From Neptuniibacter sp. 1_MG-2023 (GTDB taxonomy: Bacteria > Pseudomonadota > Gammaproteobacteria > Pseudomonadales > Balneatricaceae), in contig NZ_JAUOQR010000005.1 in the NCBI RefSeq assembly GCF_030547185.1, positions 124,001 to 188,000 on the forward strand: a stretch of 64,000 nt of DNA, given 5' to 3'. A program made the translations under genes and the position numbers. Below are positions 1-8,766 of this stretch, piece after piece. The notes beneath the pieces are model-generated. The model saw nothing but the letters and a program-made list of their open reading frames with translations. It searched no databases and had not been told where the DNA came from. Within the stretch, counting starts at the first letter, position 1. Every line of letters starts with the position of its first letter.

Positions 1-831
1 CACTGCATCATACTGAATCAATTCTATTAAGCGATTACGATAAACCACCTTGCCCGGCGTGATCCCGAGATTTTTGCCGACTTGAAACCCTTCTGTGCCC
101 GCTGGTTTTTGATCATTAAGCATGCGCTGCAGGTCATCTAGGAAGTTTTGCATTCCCCGCTGTAAGTTCTGCCCGCCCTCTTTTTGTGTTTGTTCCAGCA
201 ATTCAGGATTGGTCAACAGATAGTTGGAGGGAGAGAAAAGATCTAAGATTTGTCGCGTTGCGAACTCAACCACATTTTCATGCTGCGGAGTAACCCCTCG
301 TACACCCGTTGTTGCGTTGTACCACCATTGCTGGTTTAACAAAAAAGATTGGTAAAAGAGATTGTAGGGCCATTTCTGCCACGCCTCTCCACTAAACCTT
401 TTGTCTTGAGGTAATGGATCGATACAGGGACAAGGAGATGCCGCTTCAGGATTAACGCCCGGCGCACAAAAACCTGCATAATTTGCCAGACGTATGGCTT
501 TTTTAAGCGCTTTTTCAAACAGTTGAATCTGCTTGCCCGGTGCTGTAACAAGATGAGCCGCCCAGTCAGTATAAGCCGCGGATAAGCCGCTCGGAGAAAG
601 CCCCCCCGTAAAACGCGCTATAGATGCGTTAACACTCTTATCTAGCGTCTCTTGAAAAGAAAGTGGATAGTATGAATCTTTACCCAACAGTTGAGTAAAA
701 TAATCTGTAGGGTCTTTATGAGCAAAGCTAGCATGACAAGCTGTACTTGCCTCCCCTTGCTCTTTTGCCTTAACTTCATCTGCCTGATCGGTCTGATTAC
801 TACCAGACTGCTCTAACCCGTGCGATTCCAT
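1..831 (-). CDS. phaC: Class I poly(3-hydroxyalkanoate) synthase PhaC, N-terminal part
   Basis: Polymerises 3-hydroxyacyl-CoA into PHA storage granules. Reading the minus strand from the ATG at 829-831 gives 277 open codons that run off the left edge, so the gene is partial. The visible part is the PhaC N-terminal domain: an aromatic-rich stretch (FYQSFLLNQQWWYNATTGV), then NFLDDLQRML and the conserved segment GKNLGITPGKVVYRN followed by ELIQY, which is typical of class I synthases just before the alpha/beta-hydrolase core. The lipase-box cysteine lies outside the window. An AGAGGG ribosome site precedes the ATG. The first 45 residues are acidic and Gln-rich and look poorly conserved. Confidence 0.93.
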   Translation of the reverse strand, partial: MESHGLEQSGSNQTDQADEVKAKEQGEASTACHASFAHKDPTDYFTQLLGKDSYYPLSFQETLDKSVNASIARFTGGLSPSGLSAAYTDWAAHLVTAPGKQIQLFEKALKKAIRLANYAGFCAPGVNPEAASPCPCIDPLPQDKRFSGEAWQKWPYNLFYQSFLLNQQWWYNATTGVRGVTPQHENVVEFATRQILDLFSPSNYLLTNPELLEQTQKEGGQNLQRGMQNFLDDLQRMLNDQKPAGTEGFQVGKNLGITPGKVVYRNRLIELIQYDAV

Positions 832-992
832 CTTAAATCCCTCTTATATCTTATGGAACATTCTGCTCTCTATATGCTAAGAGTATAGTCAAAATGCTGC
901 AGCGCGACATTGAGCGAGATTAATTTTATAGTTGTTTCTTATCCAATTTTAGAGAAGTTTATTGTGCATCGCATCATTTAATCTATTGCAGA
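832..992. other. Intergenic spacer upstream of phaC
   Basis: Short spacer between the phaC start and the stop of the next minus-strand gene. It should hold the phaC promoter. I see no convincing hairpin terminator for the export operon here. Confidence 0.4.
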
Positions 993-2117
993 TTAACGAC
1001 TAACAGCGATGGAACGTCTAAATAACCCAAGGCTAGCACTAAAAAAGATACTACCTAGACCTATCATAATCAGCAGTTGGGGCCAAATAATTGTGATATC
1101 AGCGCCACGGAAGATCACTGCCTGAGCAAATGACATATAGTGACGGGAAGGTAAGAACCAAGTCACCGGCTGGATAATTTCAGGCTGACTCTCAATTGGC
1201 GTTAGACCACCGGAAAGCATAGTTATAGGTATGATCACCATAATCATCAACAACGCAAACTGCGCCATAGTACGCGCTATAGTGCCTAAGAAAATGCCTA
1301 TAGCAGCAGCAGCAAATAGATAAATAGTTGTCCCTCCCACCAGCAGAAAACGGGATCCACTAATCGGTACATCCAGAATGGTTTCTACAACGATGAGCAT
1401 AGACAGAGAAAAGGCAACAAGAATAATGAGTCCATTAGCTAAAACCTTAGACATCACGATCTGAAACGAGCTTAGCGGCATTACCAATAGGTGCTCGATA
1501 GTGCCATGTTCACGCTCACGCAACAGTGCGGCCCCGGTGAGTATAATGGTAATCATAGATATCTGATTAATCAATGCATTAATCGCGCCAAACCACATAC
1601 CTGTACCATTGGGATTAAAAGCGCGGCGCTGGACTAACGTCACGGGATAAGCTGTTGTTTCATCAGAACGGTTGATAAAGTGATTAACCTCATCAACAAC
1701 AATGTTTTGAATATAACTGTTACCTAAACTGGCTTGAGTCACCGCCGTGGCATCAATATCGATCTGAACACTAGGCTGGCGGCCTCGGCGTACATCTTCC
1801 TCAAATTGTGGCGGGATTTGGACAACAAACATAAACCGATCCAGATCCATAGACGCATCAATCTCAGCAGGCGAGATAAGTTCGGGCGTTTTAAAATAAG
1901 GCGGATAAAGAGCGTTTGCAATAGCACGCGAAAGTGTCGAATGATCTTCATCAACGATCGCAATAGAGGCATTATTAACTGATTCACTGGTCGCTGTAGC
2001 TTGCGAATAGATTGCTAAACTAAACGAATAGATGATCAGTATGACCATCACTAGATCACTAAAAACGCTACGCAGCTCTTTAATACCAAGCCAGAAGATA
2101 TTGATCCAAGTTTTCAT
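993..2117 (-). CDS. ABC-2 type permease, YhhJ/YbhR-like
   Basis: Membrane subunit of an ABC exporter, 374 residues. It has one N-terminal membrane segment (about 20-38), a large extracytoplasmic domain, then five or six hydrophobic segments from about 180 to 365, with the ABC-2 motif LLREREHGTIEHLLVMPLS near 200. Last gene of a three-gene operon; its AGGAGG ribosome site lies inside the end of the preceding gene and only 2 bases separate stop and start. The gene order (HlyD adaptor, double ATPase-permease, permease) matches E. coli yhiI-rbbA-yhhJ. The substrate cannot be told from sequence. Confidence 0.9.
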   Translation of the reverse strand: MKTWINIFWLGIKELRSVFSDLVMVILIIYSFSLAIYSQATATSESVNNASIAIVDEDHSTLSRAIANALYPPYFKTPELISPAEIDASMDLDRFMFVVQIPPQFEEDVRRGRQPSVQIDIDATAVTQASLGNSYIQNIVVDEVNHFINRSDETTAYPVTLVQRRAFNPNGTGMWFGAINALINQISMITIILTGAALLREREHGTIEHLLVMPLSSFQIVMSKVLANGLIILVAFSLSMLIVVETILDVPISGSRFLLVGGTTIYLFAAAAIGIFLGTIARTMAQFALLMIMVIIPITMLSGGLTPIESQPEIIQPVTWFLPSRHYMSFAQAVIFRGADITIIWPQLLIMIGLGSIFFSASLGLFRRSIAVSR

Positions 2118-2119
2118 CT

Positions 2120-4897
2120 TCAGGCCTCCTGCTTTTTCAAAAATGTAGCCGCAATAATGACTAAAATCGGCCCAAACACAGCAAGTAGAAGAATATCCCC
2201 CATCAATTCAGAGAAACTTAACCCTTTAGTAAACGCGGCTACACTCAGGTGCATGTAATAGGTTGCGGGCCACAATAGACCGATTAGATGTCCGCCCCCC
2301 TCCATAGTAGAGGTCGGTTGAACTAAACCAGAAAAATTAATTGTCGGCATAATGGAGAGAATAGCCGTAGCAAAAACCGCCGCCACTTGAGATTTTGTAA
2401 CAGTTGAGATCAATAAACCAAAGCTAGTCGCAGCAAAAATATAGAACAATGCTCCTAATGATAAACCTAATAGGCTCCCCTTCAGAGGCACATCCAGCAG
2501 AAACACCACCAGCAAGGTCAAAATAATAAAGTTGACCATACCAATAGCAATATAGGGCAATTGCTTACCGAGCAAGAATTCAAATCGGCTTGTTGGTGTG
2601 ACATAAAAGTTGGTGATAGTACCGATCTCCTTCTCCCTTGCCATACTTACCGCCATCAAAATCGCTGGGAACAGTAATAACAACATAGCTGGAGTCTTCG
2701 GCCCCATAGAGTAGATGGTCTCGAAAGAAGGGTTATAACGATAGCGTGGCTCAAGCGTGACTTTTGAGACCGCACTTGCATCAACACCTGCATTCGTCGC
2801 TAATTGCGTCAGATAATGAATATGTGCACCGCTGACATAACCGGCAATAGTGCCTGCTCGAGTGGTATTAGCGCCATCGATCCACGCTGAAACACTCGGT
2901 GTTTCTCCTTTTTTAAGGTCGCGACCGAAGCCCGGTGGGATCTCTATAGCTAAGGTAATATCATTGGACTTCAACCGCCGTTCAAGCTCATCTTTACTGG
3001 TTAACGCCGGTTGTTCACTAAAATAACGCGAGCCTTCAAAGTTACTCAGATATTCACGACTTTCGGGGGTTTTATCATTATCGAGTGCAGCATAAGTTAA
3101 ATCTTCAACATCCAATGAGATGCCATACGCGATAACAATCAACAACAGAGAACTACCAAGAAAGGCAAACGCCATACGCACAGGATCTCGCATCACCTCC
3201 ATAATTTCGCGATAGCTATATGCAAGCAGCCTGTTTAGACTAAACCCTTGTTTTTTTGTCTCTGACGACTGAGGGAGCTGAACATCGCTCAACCCTACAG
3301 CGGTTTCAGCTAGTGAGGTGGCTGGAATAGCACTATCATTATTCGCTTCATCACTCTTATCACCGATCGCGTCTTCAAGGTAACCAATAAAGGCCTCCTC
3401 TAACGAAGCAGCTCCTTTTGCCTCAACCAAGTGCTTGGGCTCATCATAAACCAGTACCCGCCCTGCATGCATAAGTGATATACGATCACAGCGCAGCGCT
3501 TCGTTCATAAAATGGGTGGAGATAAAGATTGTTACTTTGTCTTTCCGTGAGAGCTCAACCAACAACTCCCAAAACCCATCTCGCGCAATAGGATCTACAC
3601 CCGATGTAGGCTCATCGAGAATCAGCATCTCCGGCTCATGGATAACTGCAACCGCTAAAGAAAGGCGCTGACGAATACCTAAAGGTAAGGATGATGCCAA
3701 TACACCCAGATGTTCACGCAAACTAAAACGTTCAACAAGGGTATTAATACGCTCAGCGGTTTTCTCCGGCGTTAAATGGAATAAGCGGGCATGTAATTTT
3801 AGGTTTTGCTCGACACTCAATTCACCGTAAAGGGAGAATGCCTGAGTCATAAAACCAACACGTTTGCGGGTTTCCAGATCATCCGCATTAACAGAATGAC
3901 CAAACAGATAGGCCTCGCCTTCTGAAACTGGCAACAATCCTGTTAACATTTTCATCGTCGTTGTTTTACCGCAACCGTTTGAGCCAAGAAAGCCAAAAAT
4001 CTCACCCGCTTGTATCTCAAAGCTAACATTATCAACCGCGGTAAAATTTCCAAAACGGCGGGTCAAATTTTTAGCGACAATCGCTGGCTCTCCACCCTTT
4101 TCTTCTAAAGGTGGAATAACCAATTCACTCATGTCACCACGTTTACTTTCAGGCAACAACCGCACAAACGCCGCTTCCAAATCCTCAGCGCCGGTTTTCT
4201 CTTTTAAACTCTCTGGCGTACCTGTATCAAGTACTCGACCGGCATCCATAGCCACCAGCCAATCAAAACCCTCTGCCTCATCCATATAGGCGGTGGAAAC
4301 CAGTACACTCATATTAGGACGTTCTTTACGAATGGTTGCGATCAGTGCCCAAAACTGACGCCGAGATAGGGGGTCTACGCCCGTGGTAGGCTCATCTAAT
4401 ATTAGCAGATCAGGATCATGAATCAGCGAGCAGCAAAGACCCAATTTCTGTTTCATCCCCCCTGACAGCTTACCTGCAGGTCGGGAGAGGAAGGGATGTA
4501 GCCCCGTTGCTTTAGTTAATCGCTCAATGCGTGTTTTACGCTCACTTGTGCTTTGGCCAAAAAGCTTACCGAAGAAGTCGAGATTCTCTTCAACACTTAA
4601 TTCTGCATACAGGTTTTTACCTAGCCCTTGGGGCATATAGGCAATCCCAGGGCCAACAATTTTTCGATGATCGACCGAAGTCATATCACCGCCCAGCACC
4701 TCAAGATGCCCCTTTTGCAATTTACGCGCGCCAGAGATCAGCCCCATCAAAGTCGACTTACCAACACCGTCGGGACCCAATAAACCAACCATTAAACCAG
4801 AAGGAATATCCAGCGTTATATCATCAACGGCATGGACCTTTTTGTAGCTATGTGTAACACCCTGAATACGAGCGATCGGACGATCCTGTTCAGCCAT
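2120..4897 (-). CDS. RbbA-like fused double ABC ATPase / permease
   Basis: A single chain of about 925 residues with two ABC ATPase domains and a C-terminal ABC-2 membrane domain. First domain: Walker A GPDGVGKST near residue 42, signature LSGGMKQ, Walker B LLILDEPTTGVDP. Second domain: Walker A GSNGCGKTT near 305, a degenerate signature (LPLGIRQ instead of LSGGxxQ) and Walker B MLILDEPTSGVDP. The permease half spans about 555-925. This architecture is that of E. coli RbbA/YhiH, described as a ribosome-associated ATPase and also annotated as a transporter. The genomic partners here (HlyD adaptor and ABC-2 permease) favour export. I chose the ATG at 4897, which has a GGGTG 6 bases upstream; a GTG at 4906 is also in frame. 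Confidence 0.9.
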   Translation of the reverse strand: MAEQDRPIARIQGVTHSYKKVHAVDDITLDIPSGLMVGLLGPDGVGKSTLMGLISGARKLQKGHLEVLGGDMTSVDHRKIVGPGIAYMPQGLGKNLYAELSVEENLDFFGKLFGQSTSERKTRIERLTKATGLHPFLSRPAGKLSGGMKQKLGLCCSLIHDPDLLILDEPTTGVDPLSRRQFWALIATIRKERPNMSVLVSTAYMDEAEGFDWLVAMDAGRVLDTGTPESLKEKTGAEDLEAAFVRLLPESKRGDMSELVIPPLEEKGGEPAIVAKNLTRRFGNFTAVDNVSFEIQAGEIFGFLGSNGCGKTTTMKMLTGLLPVSEGEAYLFGHSVNADDLETRKRVGFMTQAFSLYGELSVEQNLKLHARLFHLTPEKTAERINTLVERFSLREHLGVLASSLPLGIRQRLSLAVAVIHEPEMLILDEPTSGVDPIARDGFWELLVELSRKDKVTIFISTHFMNEALRCDRISLMHAGRVLVYDEPKHLVEAKGAASLEEAFIGYLEDAIGDKSDEANNDSAIPATSLAETAVGLSDVQLPQSSETKKQGFSLNRLLAYSYREIMEVMRDPVRMAFAFLGSSLLLIVIAYGISLDVEDLTYAALDNDKTPESREYLSNFEGSRYFSEQPALTSKDELERRLKSNDITLAIEIPPGFGRDLKKGETPSVSAWIDGANTTRAGTIAGYVSGAHIHYLTQLATNAGVDASAVSKVTLEPRYRYNPSFETIYSMGPKTPAMLLLLFPAILMAVSMAREKEIGTITNFYVTPTSRFEFLLGKQLPYIAIGMVNFIILTLLVVFLLDVPLKGSLLGLSLGALFYIFAATSFGLLISTVTKSQVAAVFATAILSIMPTINFSGLVQPTSTMEGGGHLIGLLWPATYYMHLSVAAFTKGLSFSELMGDILLLAVFGPILVIIAATFLKKQEA

Positions 4898-4909
4898 AGT
4901 TGGCACCCG

Positions 4910-5935
4910 CTAGTGGTTACTAATGTTATCTGGATTAATTTTTGCTGGAAGCTTCTGGAGGAATGCTGGCCACTCAGGTAGCGCTTCGCCCGGTAGTGGA
5001 GCAAGCTGAATATAAGCTACACCTCGCACCCCTGTTTTTACACGGTCTATATACGCCTGTACTAGAGTTTCTGGCACGCGCACTTTGACACGAAACATGA
5101 GCTTTTCTCGCTCACTCGCTGTCTCCACCTCTTTTGGTGTAAATTGGGATTCGGGGGAAACAAAGCTAACCCTTGCTGGAATCGCTACATCAAGAATATC
5201 TAGCTTCACCCGCGCCTCAGCACCTATAGAAACACGATGGGCCTGAGATGAGGGCAGAAAGGTCTCCATATAAACATCAGCAAGATTCACTAGTGTTAAC
5301 ACTTTACCACCACTGCCTAATACTTCACCGGGTTCCGCAAGGCGATACAATACTCGTCCTAAACTTGGCGCGACTAAGACGGCATCATCAATCTGTGTCT
5401 GGATTCCCTGTGCATCTGCCCGTGCCGCATCAACATTACGTTCCTGCGATACCAATGTGGCATTAGCTGCATTCAGATTGGCCTTAGCAACAGCGACCTC
5501 ACTTACACGGGTGTCATAAGACTCTTTACTGGTATGACCCTTTTTCACCAGTTCCCGCGCGCGACTCAGTTCCTGTTCGGCAAGAATAAGCTTAGCCTTA
5601 GCTTGTGCAATAGATGCCTCTGCCGCTGCTACTTGGCTTTCGGCACTCGCAATGACCGCCTCTGCACGTAACAATTGAGCATGCAGTTGAGCAGTATCAA
5701 TCGTTGCAACGACTTGCCCTTTCTCAACAAGGTCGCCCTCTTTCGCAGAGATCGTTTCTACACGCCCAGCGATTTTTGTTGATATATCAATCTGTACCGC
5801 TTCAATACGTCCATTCCCCGAAGCGAGACCTTCCGGCAGTTCAGGTGCTTGAAGGTTCTGCCATAGGAGCCAGCCGCCTACAGTGGCAAGTATTAAAACC
5901 ACAACAATTATTACTCGCTTCACGTCTTTCTCCAT
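4910..5935 (-). CDS. HlyD-family periplasmic adaptor (membrane fusion protein), YhiI-like
   Basis: Periplasmic adaptor of the export operon, 341 residues. One N-terminal membrane anchor (about 8-25), a biotinyl-lipoyl half motif (GRVETISAKEGDLVEKGQVVA) near 57, and a long Ala/Glu/Gln-rich alpha-helical hairpin at about 80-190 typical of HlyD proteins. The second lipoyl half and beta-barrel follow (about 195-320). First gene of the three-gene operon, 12 bases upstream of the ATPase start. The operon presumably works with an unlinked TolC-type outer-membrane protein. Confidence 0.9.
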   Translation of the reverse strand: MEKDVKRVIIVVVLILATVGGWLLWQNLQAPELPEGLASGNGRIEAVQIDISTKIAGRVETISAKEGDLVEKGQVVATIDTAQLHAQLLRAEAVIASAESQVAAAEASIAQAKAKLILAEQELSRARELVKKGHTSKESYDTRVSEVAVAKANLNAANATLVSQERNVDAARADAQGIQTQIDDAVLVAPSLGRVLYRLAEPGEVLGSGGKVLTLVNLADVYMETFLPSSQAHRVSIGAEARVKLDILDVAIPARVSFVSPESQFTPKEVETASEREKLMFRVKVRVPETLVQAYIDRVKTGVRGVAYIQLAPLPGEALPEWPAFLQKLPAKINPDNISNH

Positions 5936-6461
5936 TATCCAAAATTCGTCAACAAATCATTATTAAATCGTTGTACCTAGTTATTACAAACAGCACTAGT
6001 CCTGTTATTAACAACACTATGTTCCATCTCGGCATATTTGATCATCAGGGAGAGGCACGTAGATCTGCCAACAATCAGACCTATATGTACGGTGACTTCA
6101 CATGTCGTTTAAACAAAAAGTTAACTTAATCCTAAAGTAGTATCGAACAAACTGGCTGAAATTTCCTTGATGTCAATCACCTAGGTATAGAACAGGAACG
6201 GCATCACTAAAATTCAGAGGGGGCTATTCGGGCAAGTAACGCAACGAGGTCGCATAAATCTAGTCACATAAACCTATGTAATTACCCCACCGATCCAAAG
6301 CGGATAGTTAACATTAAATTAGCATACTGAAATATAAGACTCAAACCTTCATAAGGTATAAACACAGCATTGGTAACAGTGATATGCAGATAATTTTCTA
6401 TTGCGGGGGACTCAAAATAAATCATTATGTTATATTATAATGATTTATTTCATTAGGACAG
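5936..6461. other. Divergent intergenic region between the export operon and the DUF1826 gene
   Basis: About 525 bases with no supportable gene; a plus-strand reading frame at its left end is antisense to the HlyD gene and has no coding signature. The right end carries a large palindrome (listed separately). The rest should hold the export-operon promoter, but I could not pick -35/-10 elements with confidence. Confidence 0.5.
6415..6450. promoter_or_regulatory. Perfect 14-bp inverted repeat, Zur-like operator
   Basis: The arms AAATAAATCATTAT (6415-6428) and ATAATGATTTATTT (6437-6450) are perfect complements around GTTATATT. The core TGTTATATTATAATG resembles the gammaproteobacterial Zur consensus (ATGTTATAWTATAACAT) with few mismatches. 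It ends 11 bases before the GTG start of the DUF1826 gene, a position suited to repression. The Zur assignment is inference from the motif and from the known genomic association of DUF1826 with COG0523/zinc-response loci. Confidence 0.6.
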
Positions 6462-7151
6462 GTGATCGCAGTGGGTGCCACAGAGTCAGTAGACAGTAAT
6501 ACTTATTTAGAGCATTACCAGCATGAAAATAACTATGTAACAGGAGACTCTCCTGCAGCGATGACATCAATCTACGAAGAACAGGTCAATCTAGTTATTG
6601 TACAACGCTCACTACCTGATGAGATCGCGCTCTATTGCCAAGAACTAGTTCATAACAAACCACATTTTAATCTCCGCTCTGTGATCAACCATAAAACGGC
6701 GCTAGCGTCGCTAAAATCCTCACTACCTGATTTGGCAGGACAATCCGTATTTTTAGACGATCTCGTTTTGTTAGTAGAGATGTATAGCTGCTTGTTCGAG
6801 CTTGATGAGATAGGCCTACGATTACAAGTGTTAGATCGTGCTATGTGCCCCCGCTTCCATATAGATAAGTTAGGTTGTCGACTGGTGAGCACTTATCAAG
6901 GGTCAGGAACCGAATGGCTCAGCAATGACGATGTAGATCGTAATAAACTTGGGCCGGGTAATATGGGCTTAAGCGATGATGTCTCAGGTTTATACTCTCA
7001 GATGGCCGACATTCAGCAAGTAAACAAAGGTGATATTGTTCTACTAAAAGGCGAAGGCTGGTATGGCAATGAGGGTTTAGGTGCAGTACATCGATCTCCA
7101 GCGGTGAAACAAGGTGAGAAGCGTGTTGTGCTGACACTGGATTTTGCCTGA
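6462..7151 (+). CDS. DUF1826 family protein
   Basis: A 229-residue soluble protein without signal peptide or membrane segment. I recognise the DUF1826 pattern in the C-terminal half: RFHIDKLGCRLVSTYQGSGTEW, then LKGEGWYGNEGLGAVHRSP, with conserved His, Cys, Trp and Gly that could form a metal site. The biochemical function is not known; family members often sit near CobW-type GTPases in zinc-starvation loci. Start is GTG at 6462, with AGGA close upstream; GTG at 6471 is an alternative. The Zur-like palindrome directly upstream supports a zinc-starvation role. It stands alone here and is followed by a hairpin. Confidence 0.75.
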   Translation: MIAVGATESVDSNTYLEHYQHENNYVTGDSPAAMTSIYEEQVNLVIVQRSLPDEIALYCQELVHNKPHFNLRSVINHKTALASLKSSLPDLAGQSVFLDDLVLLVEMYSCLFELDEIGLRLQVLDRAMCPRFHIDKLGCRLVSTYQGSGTEWLSNDDVDRNKLGPGNMGLSDDVSGLYSQMADIQQVNKGDIVLLKGEGWYGNEGLGAVHRSPAVKQGEKRVVLTLDFA

Positions 7152-7197
7152 GTAAAACGGTCTATCTGTTTCTAGATGAACAGCAGTGGCATGATTC

Positions 7198-7220
7198 TGG
7201 GCGGAAAAGATAACCGCCCA
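7198..7220 (+). terminator. Hairpin after the DUF1826 gene
   Basis: TGGGCGG (7198-7204) and CCGCCCA (7214-7220) form a perfect 7-bp GC-rich stem between two converging genes. There is no clear T-run, so it may be a weak terminator. Confidence 0.4.
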
Positions 7221-7250
7221 TTCGCTTTAAAAATATTTAACATCAAACCC

Positions 7251-8114
7251 TTACAAAAAATTCAGTGGGATTTTCAAATACTGTAAACCATTACTTTCCG
7301 CTTTTGGAAACTCCCCTGCTCGGATATTTACTTGTACAGAGGGGAACAAAAGCTGGGGCGAGTCTAAAGTTTTATCACGGCTGTTACGCGCACTGATAAA
7401 TGCGGTTTCATCCACCTTATCGTTTATATGAATATTATGCTTACGCTGCTCTGCAACGGTTGTTACCGATTGATGTGTACGTGTAGCAGGCGGGTAGTCA
7501 TGGCACATCATCAGTTGAGTATCCTCAGGATAAGCAAGAATTCTACGAATTGAAGCATATAAGGTTTCAGCGGAACCCCCAGGGAAATCACATCGTGCGG
7601 TACCAACATCTGGCATAAATAAGGTATCACCCACAAAAATCATCTTTTCAGCTACGACATACGCAATATCAGCCGGTGTATGGCCGGGGGAATAAAGCGC
7701 CTTGCACTGAATAGGTCCAATAGTAAATTCCTCATCCTGATCAAACAGGTAATCGAAATTAGCGACTAATTCATCATCAGATTCAGACACATTAAACAGT
7801 TTTGAGAAGCTATGGATCACTTGAGTGACCTGCTGACTAACCGCTATCCGTCCACCGACTTTACTTCTTATATAAGTTGCAGCAGAGAGGTGATCCGCAT
7901 GGATATGGGTTTCAAGAATCCAGTCAACGTTAAGCTTCATCTGCTCAATAAATACGAGAATCTTATCCACAACGTCAGTATTCGTTTTACCTGAGTTAGC
8001 TTTGTACCCAAGTACTGAATCAATAACCGCACACTGACTACCTATACCTGAATGAATCACATAACTGAAGGTTGATGTAGTGCTATCAAAAAAGGGTTCT
8101 ACTACAGGTGCCAT
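7251..8114 (-). CDS. MBL-fold hydrolase, persulfide dioxygenase / Blh-like
   Basis: A 287-residue metallo-beta-lactamase-fold protein with the metal motif THIHADH (residues 69-75), a later PGHTPADIA, VGDTLF and CHDYPP. This set matches the ETHE1/Blh persulfide dioxygenase group, which uses iron to oxidise glutathione persulfide to sulfite, rather than true glyoxalase II. GGAG lies 8 bases before the ATG. It stands alone, on the same strand as the cyanase operon but behind that operon's terminator. Its location in a sulfur-oxidation region with rhodanese and Sox genes fits persulfide handling. No fused rhodanese domain is present. Confidence 0.82.
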   Translation of the reverse strand: MAPVVEPFFDSTTSTFSYVIHSGIGSQCAVIDSVLGYKANSGKTNTDVVDKILVFIEQMKLNVDWILETHIHADHLSAATYIRSKVGGRIAVSQQVTQVIHSFSKLFNVSESDDELVANFDYLFDQDEEFTIGPIQCKALYSPGHTPADIAYVVAEKMIFVGDTLFMPDVGTARCDFPGGSAETLYASIRRILAYPEDTQLMMCHDYPPATRTHQSVTTVAEQRKHNIHINDKVDETAFISARNSRDKTLDSPQLLFPSVQVNIRAGEFPKAESNGLQYLKIPLNFL

Positions 8115-8202
8115 TAATTAGCTCCAGAGGCTTGGTAAGAGATATGTATGAGGAAATTTTGCAAGTAGAATAAAGCGTTGTGTTATTAACTGGCCGGCAA
8201 GG

Positions 8203-8235
8203 AAAAAAGCCGATACCCAACAAGTGGGTACCGAC
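8203..8235 (-). terminator. Intrinsic terminator of the cyanase operon
   Basis: On the minus strand, GTCGGTACCC and GGGTATCGGC (8226-8235 and 8209-8218) pair as a 10-bp stem with two G-U pairs, followed by six T. It lies just after the cynS stop. Confidence 0.75.
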
Positions 8236-8244
8236 TATAAAACG

Positions 8245-8694
8245 CTAGTAGGTTTTGTACGGAAGGAATTTACCTGAAAGAACGACATTTACACGATCGC
8301 CTTTAGGGTCTTCTTCGCGCTCAATATCCATAGAGAAGTCGATCGCGCTCATAATACCGTCACCAAACTCTTCATGGATCAACTCTTTAATCGTACTGCC
8401 GTACACGCTCACAATCTCATACCAGCGGTATAACAATGGGTCCGTTGGTACAGCGGTAGGTAAAGAGCCTTTGTAGGGTGTAACTTGCAACCAAGCGATC
8501 GCTTCATCTGATAACTCAAATAGTTCACCTACTTTTTCAGCCTGCTCTTTGTCGAAGGTCATCTGGCCTAAACATGCAGCAGTAGTCCACTCTTTTGAAA
8601 GACCAATAGTTTCAGCCACAGAACCCCACTTAATACCTTTGCGTACTTTAGCGGACAAAATCAGTTGTGTTACTTCTTCGCGATTACTAATCAT
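8245..8694 (-). CDS. cynS: Cyanate hydratase (cyanase)
   Basis: Converts cyanate plus bicarbonate into ammonia and CO2 (via carbamate). The protein has 149 residues, close to the E. coli enzyme's 156. An N-terminal helical DNA-binding-like domain is followed by the catalytic domain; the catalytic triad is visible as Arg90, Glu93 (LLYRWYEIVSVYGS) and Ser116 (DGIMSAIDF), with KFLPYK near the C terminus. I chose the ATG at 8694 because AAGGAAG lies 5 bases upstream; the longer reading begins with TTG. Last gene of a four-gene operon with OsmC, a flavoprotein and a rubredoxin reductase. No carbonic anhydrase partner is present. Confidence 0.96.
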   Translation of the reverse strand: MISNREEVTQLILSAKVRKGIKWGSVAETIGLSKEWTTAACLGQMTFDKEQAEKVGELFELSDEAIAWLQVTPYKGSLPTAVPTDPLLYRWYEIVSVYGSTIKELIHEEFGDGIMSAIDFSMDIEREEDPKGDRVNVVLSGKFLPYKTY

Positions 8695-8766
8695 GTTGTC
8701 TTCCTTCAATAAAGATCGATGTCATTGTTTGCACAGCTGTATTTCGTTACAACCCTGCTATAAAAG

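Noticed and set aside
5704-6129. Plus-strand 141-residue frame over the HlyD gene
   Set aside because: Antisense to a clear HlyD-family gene, and the extra right-hand part has no protein features.
6415-6450. The 36-bp palindrome as a terminator
   Set aside because: It lies directly before a start codon, has no T-run after it and closely resembles a Zur operator.
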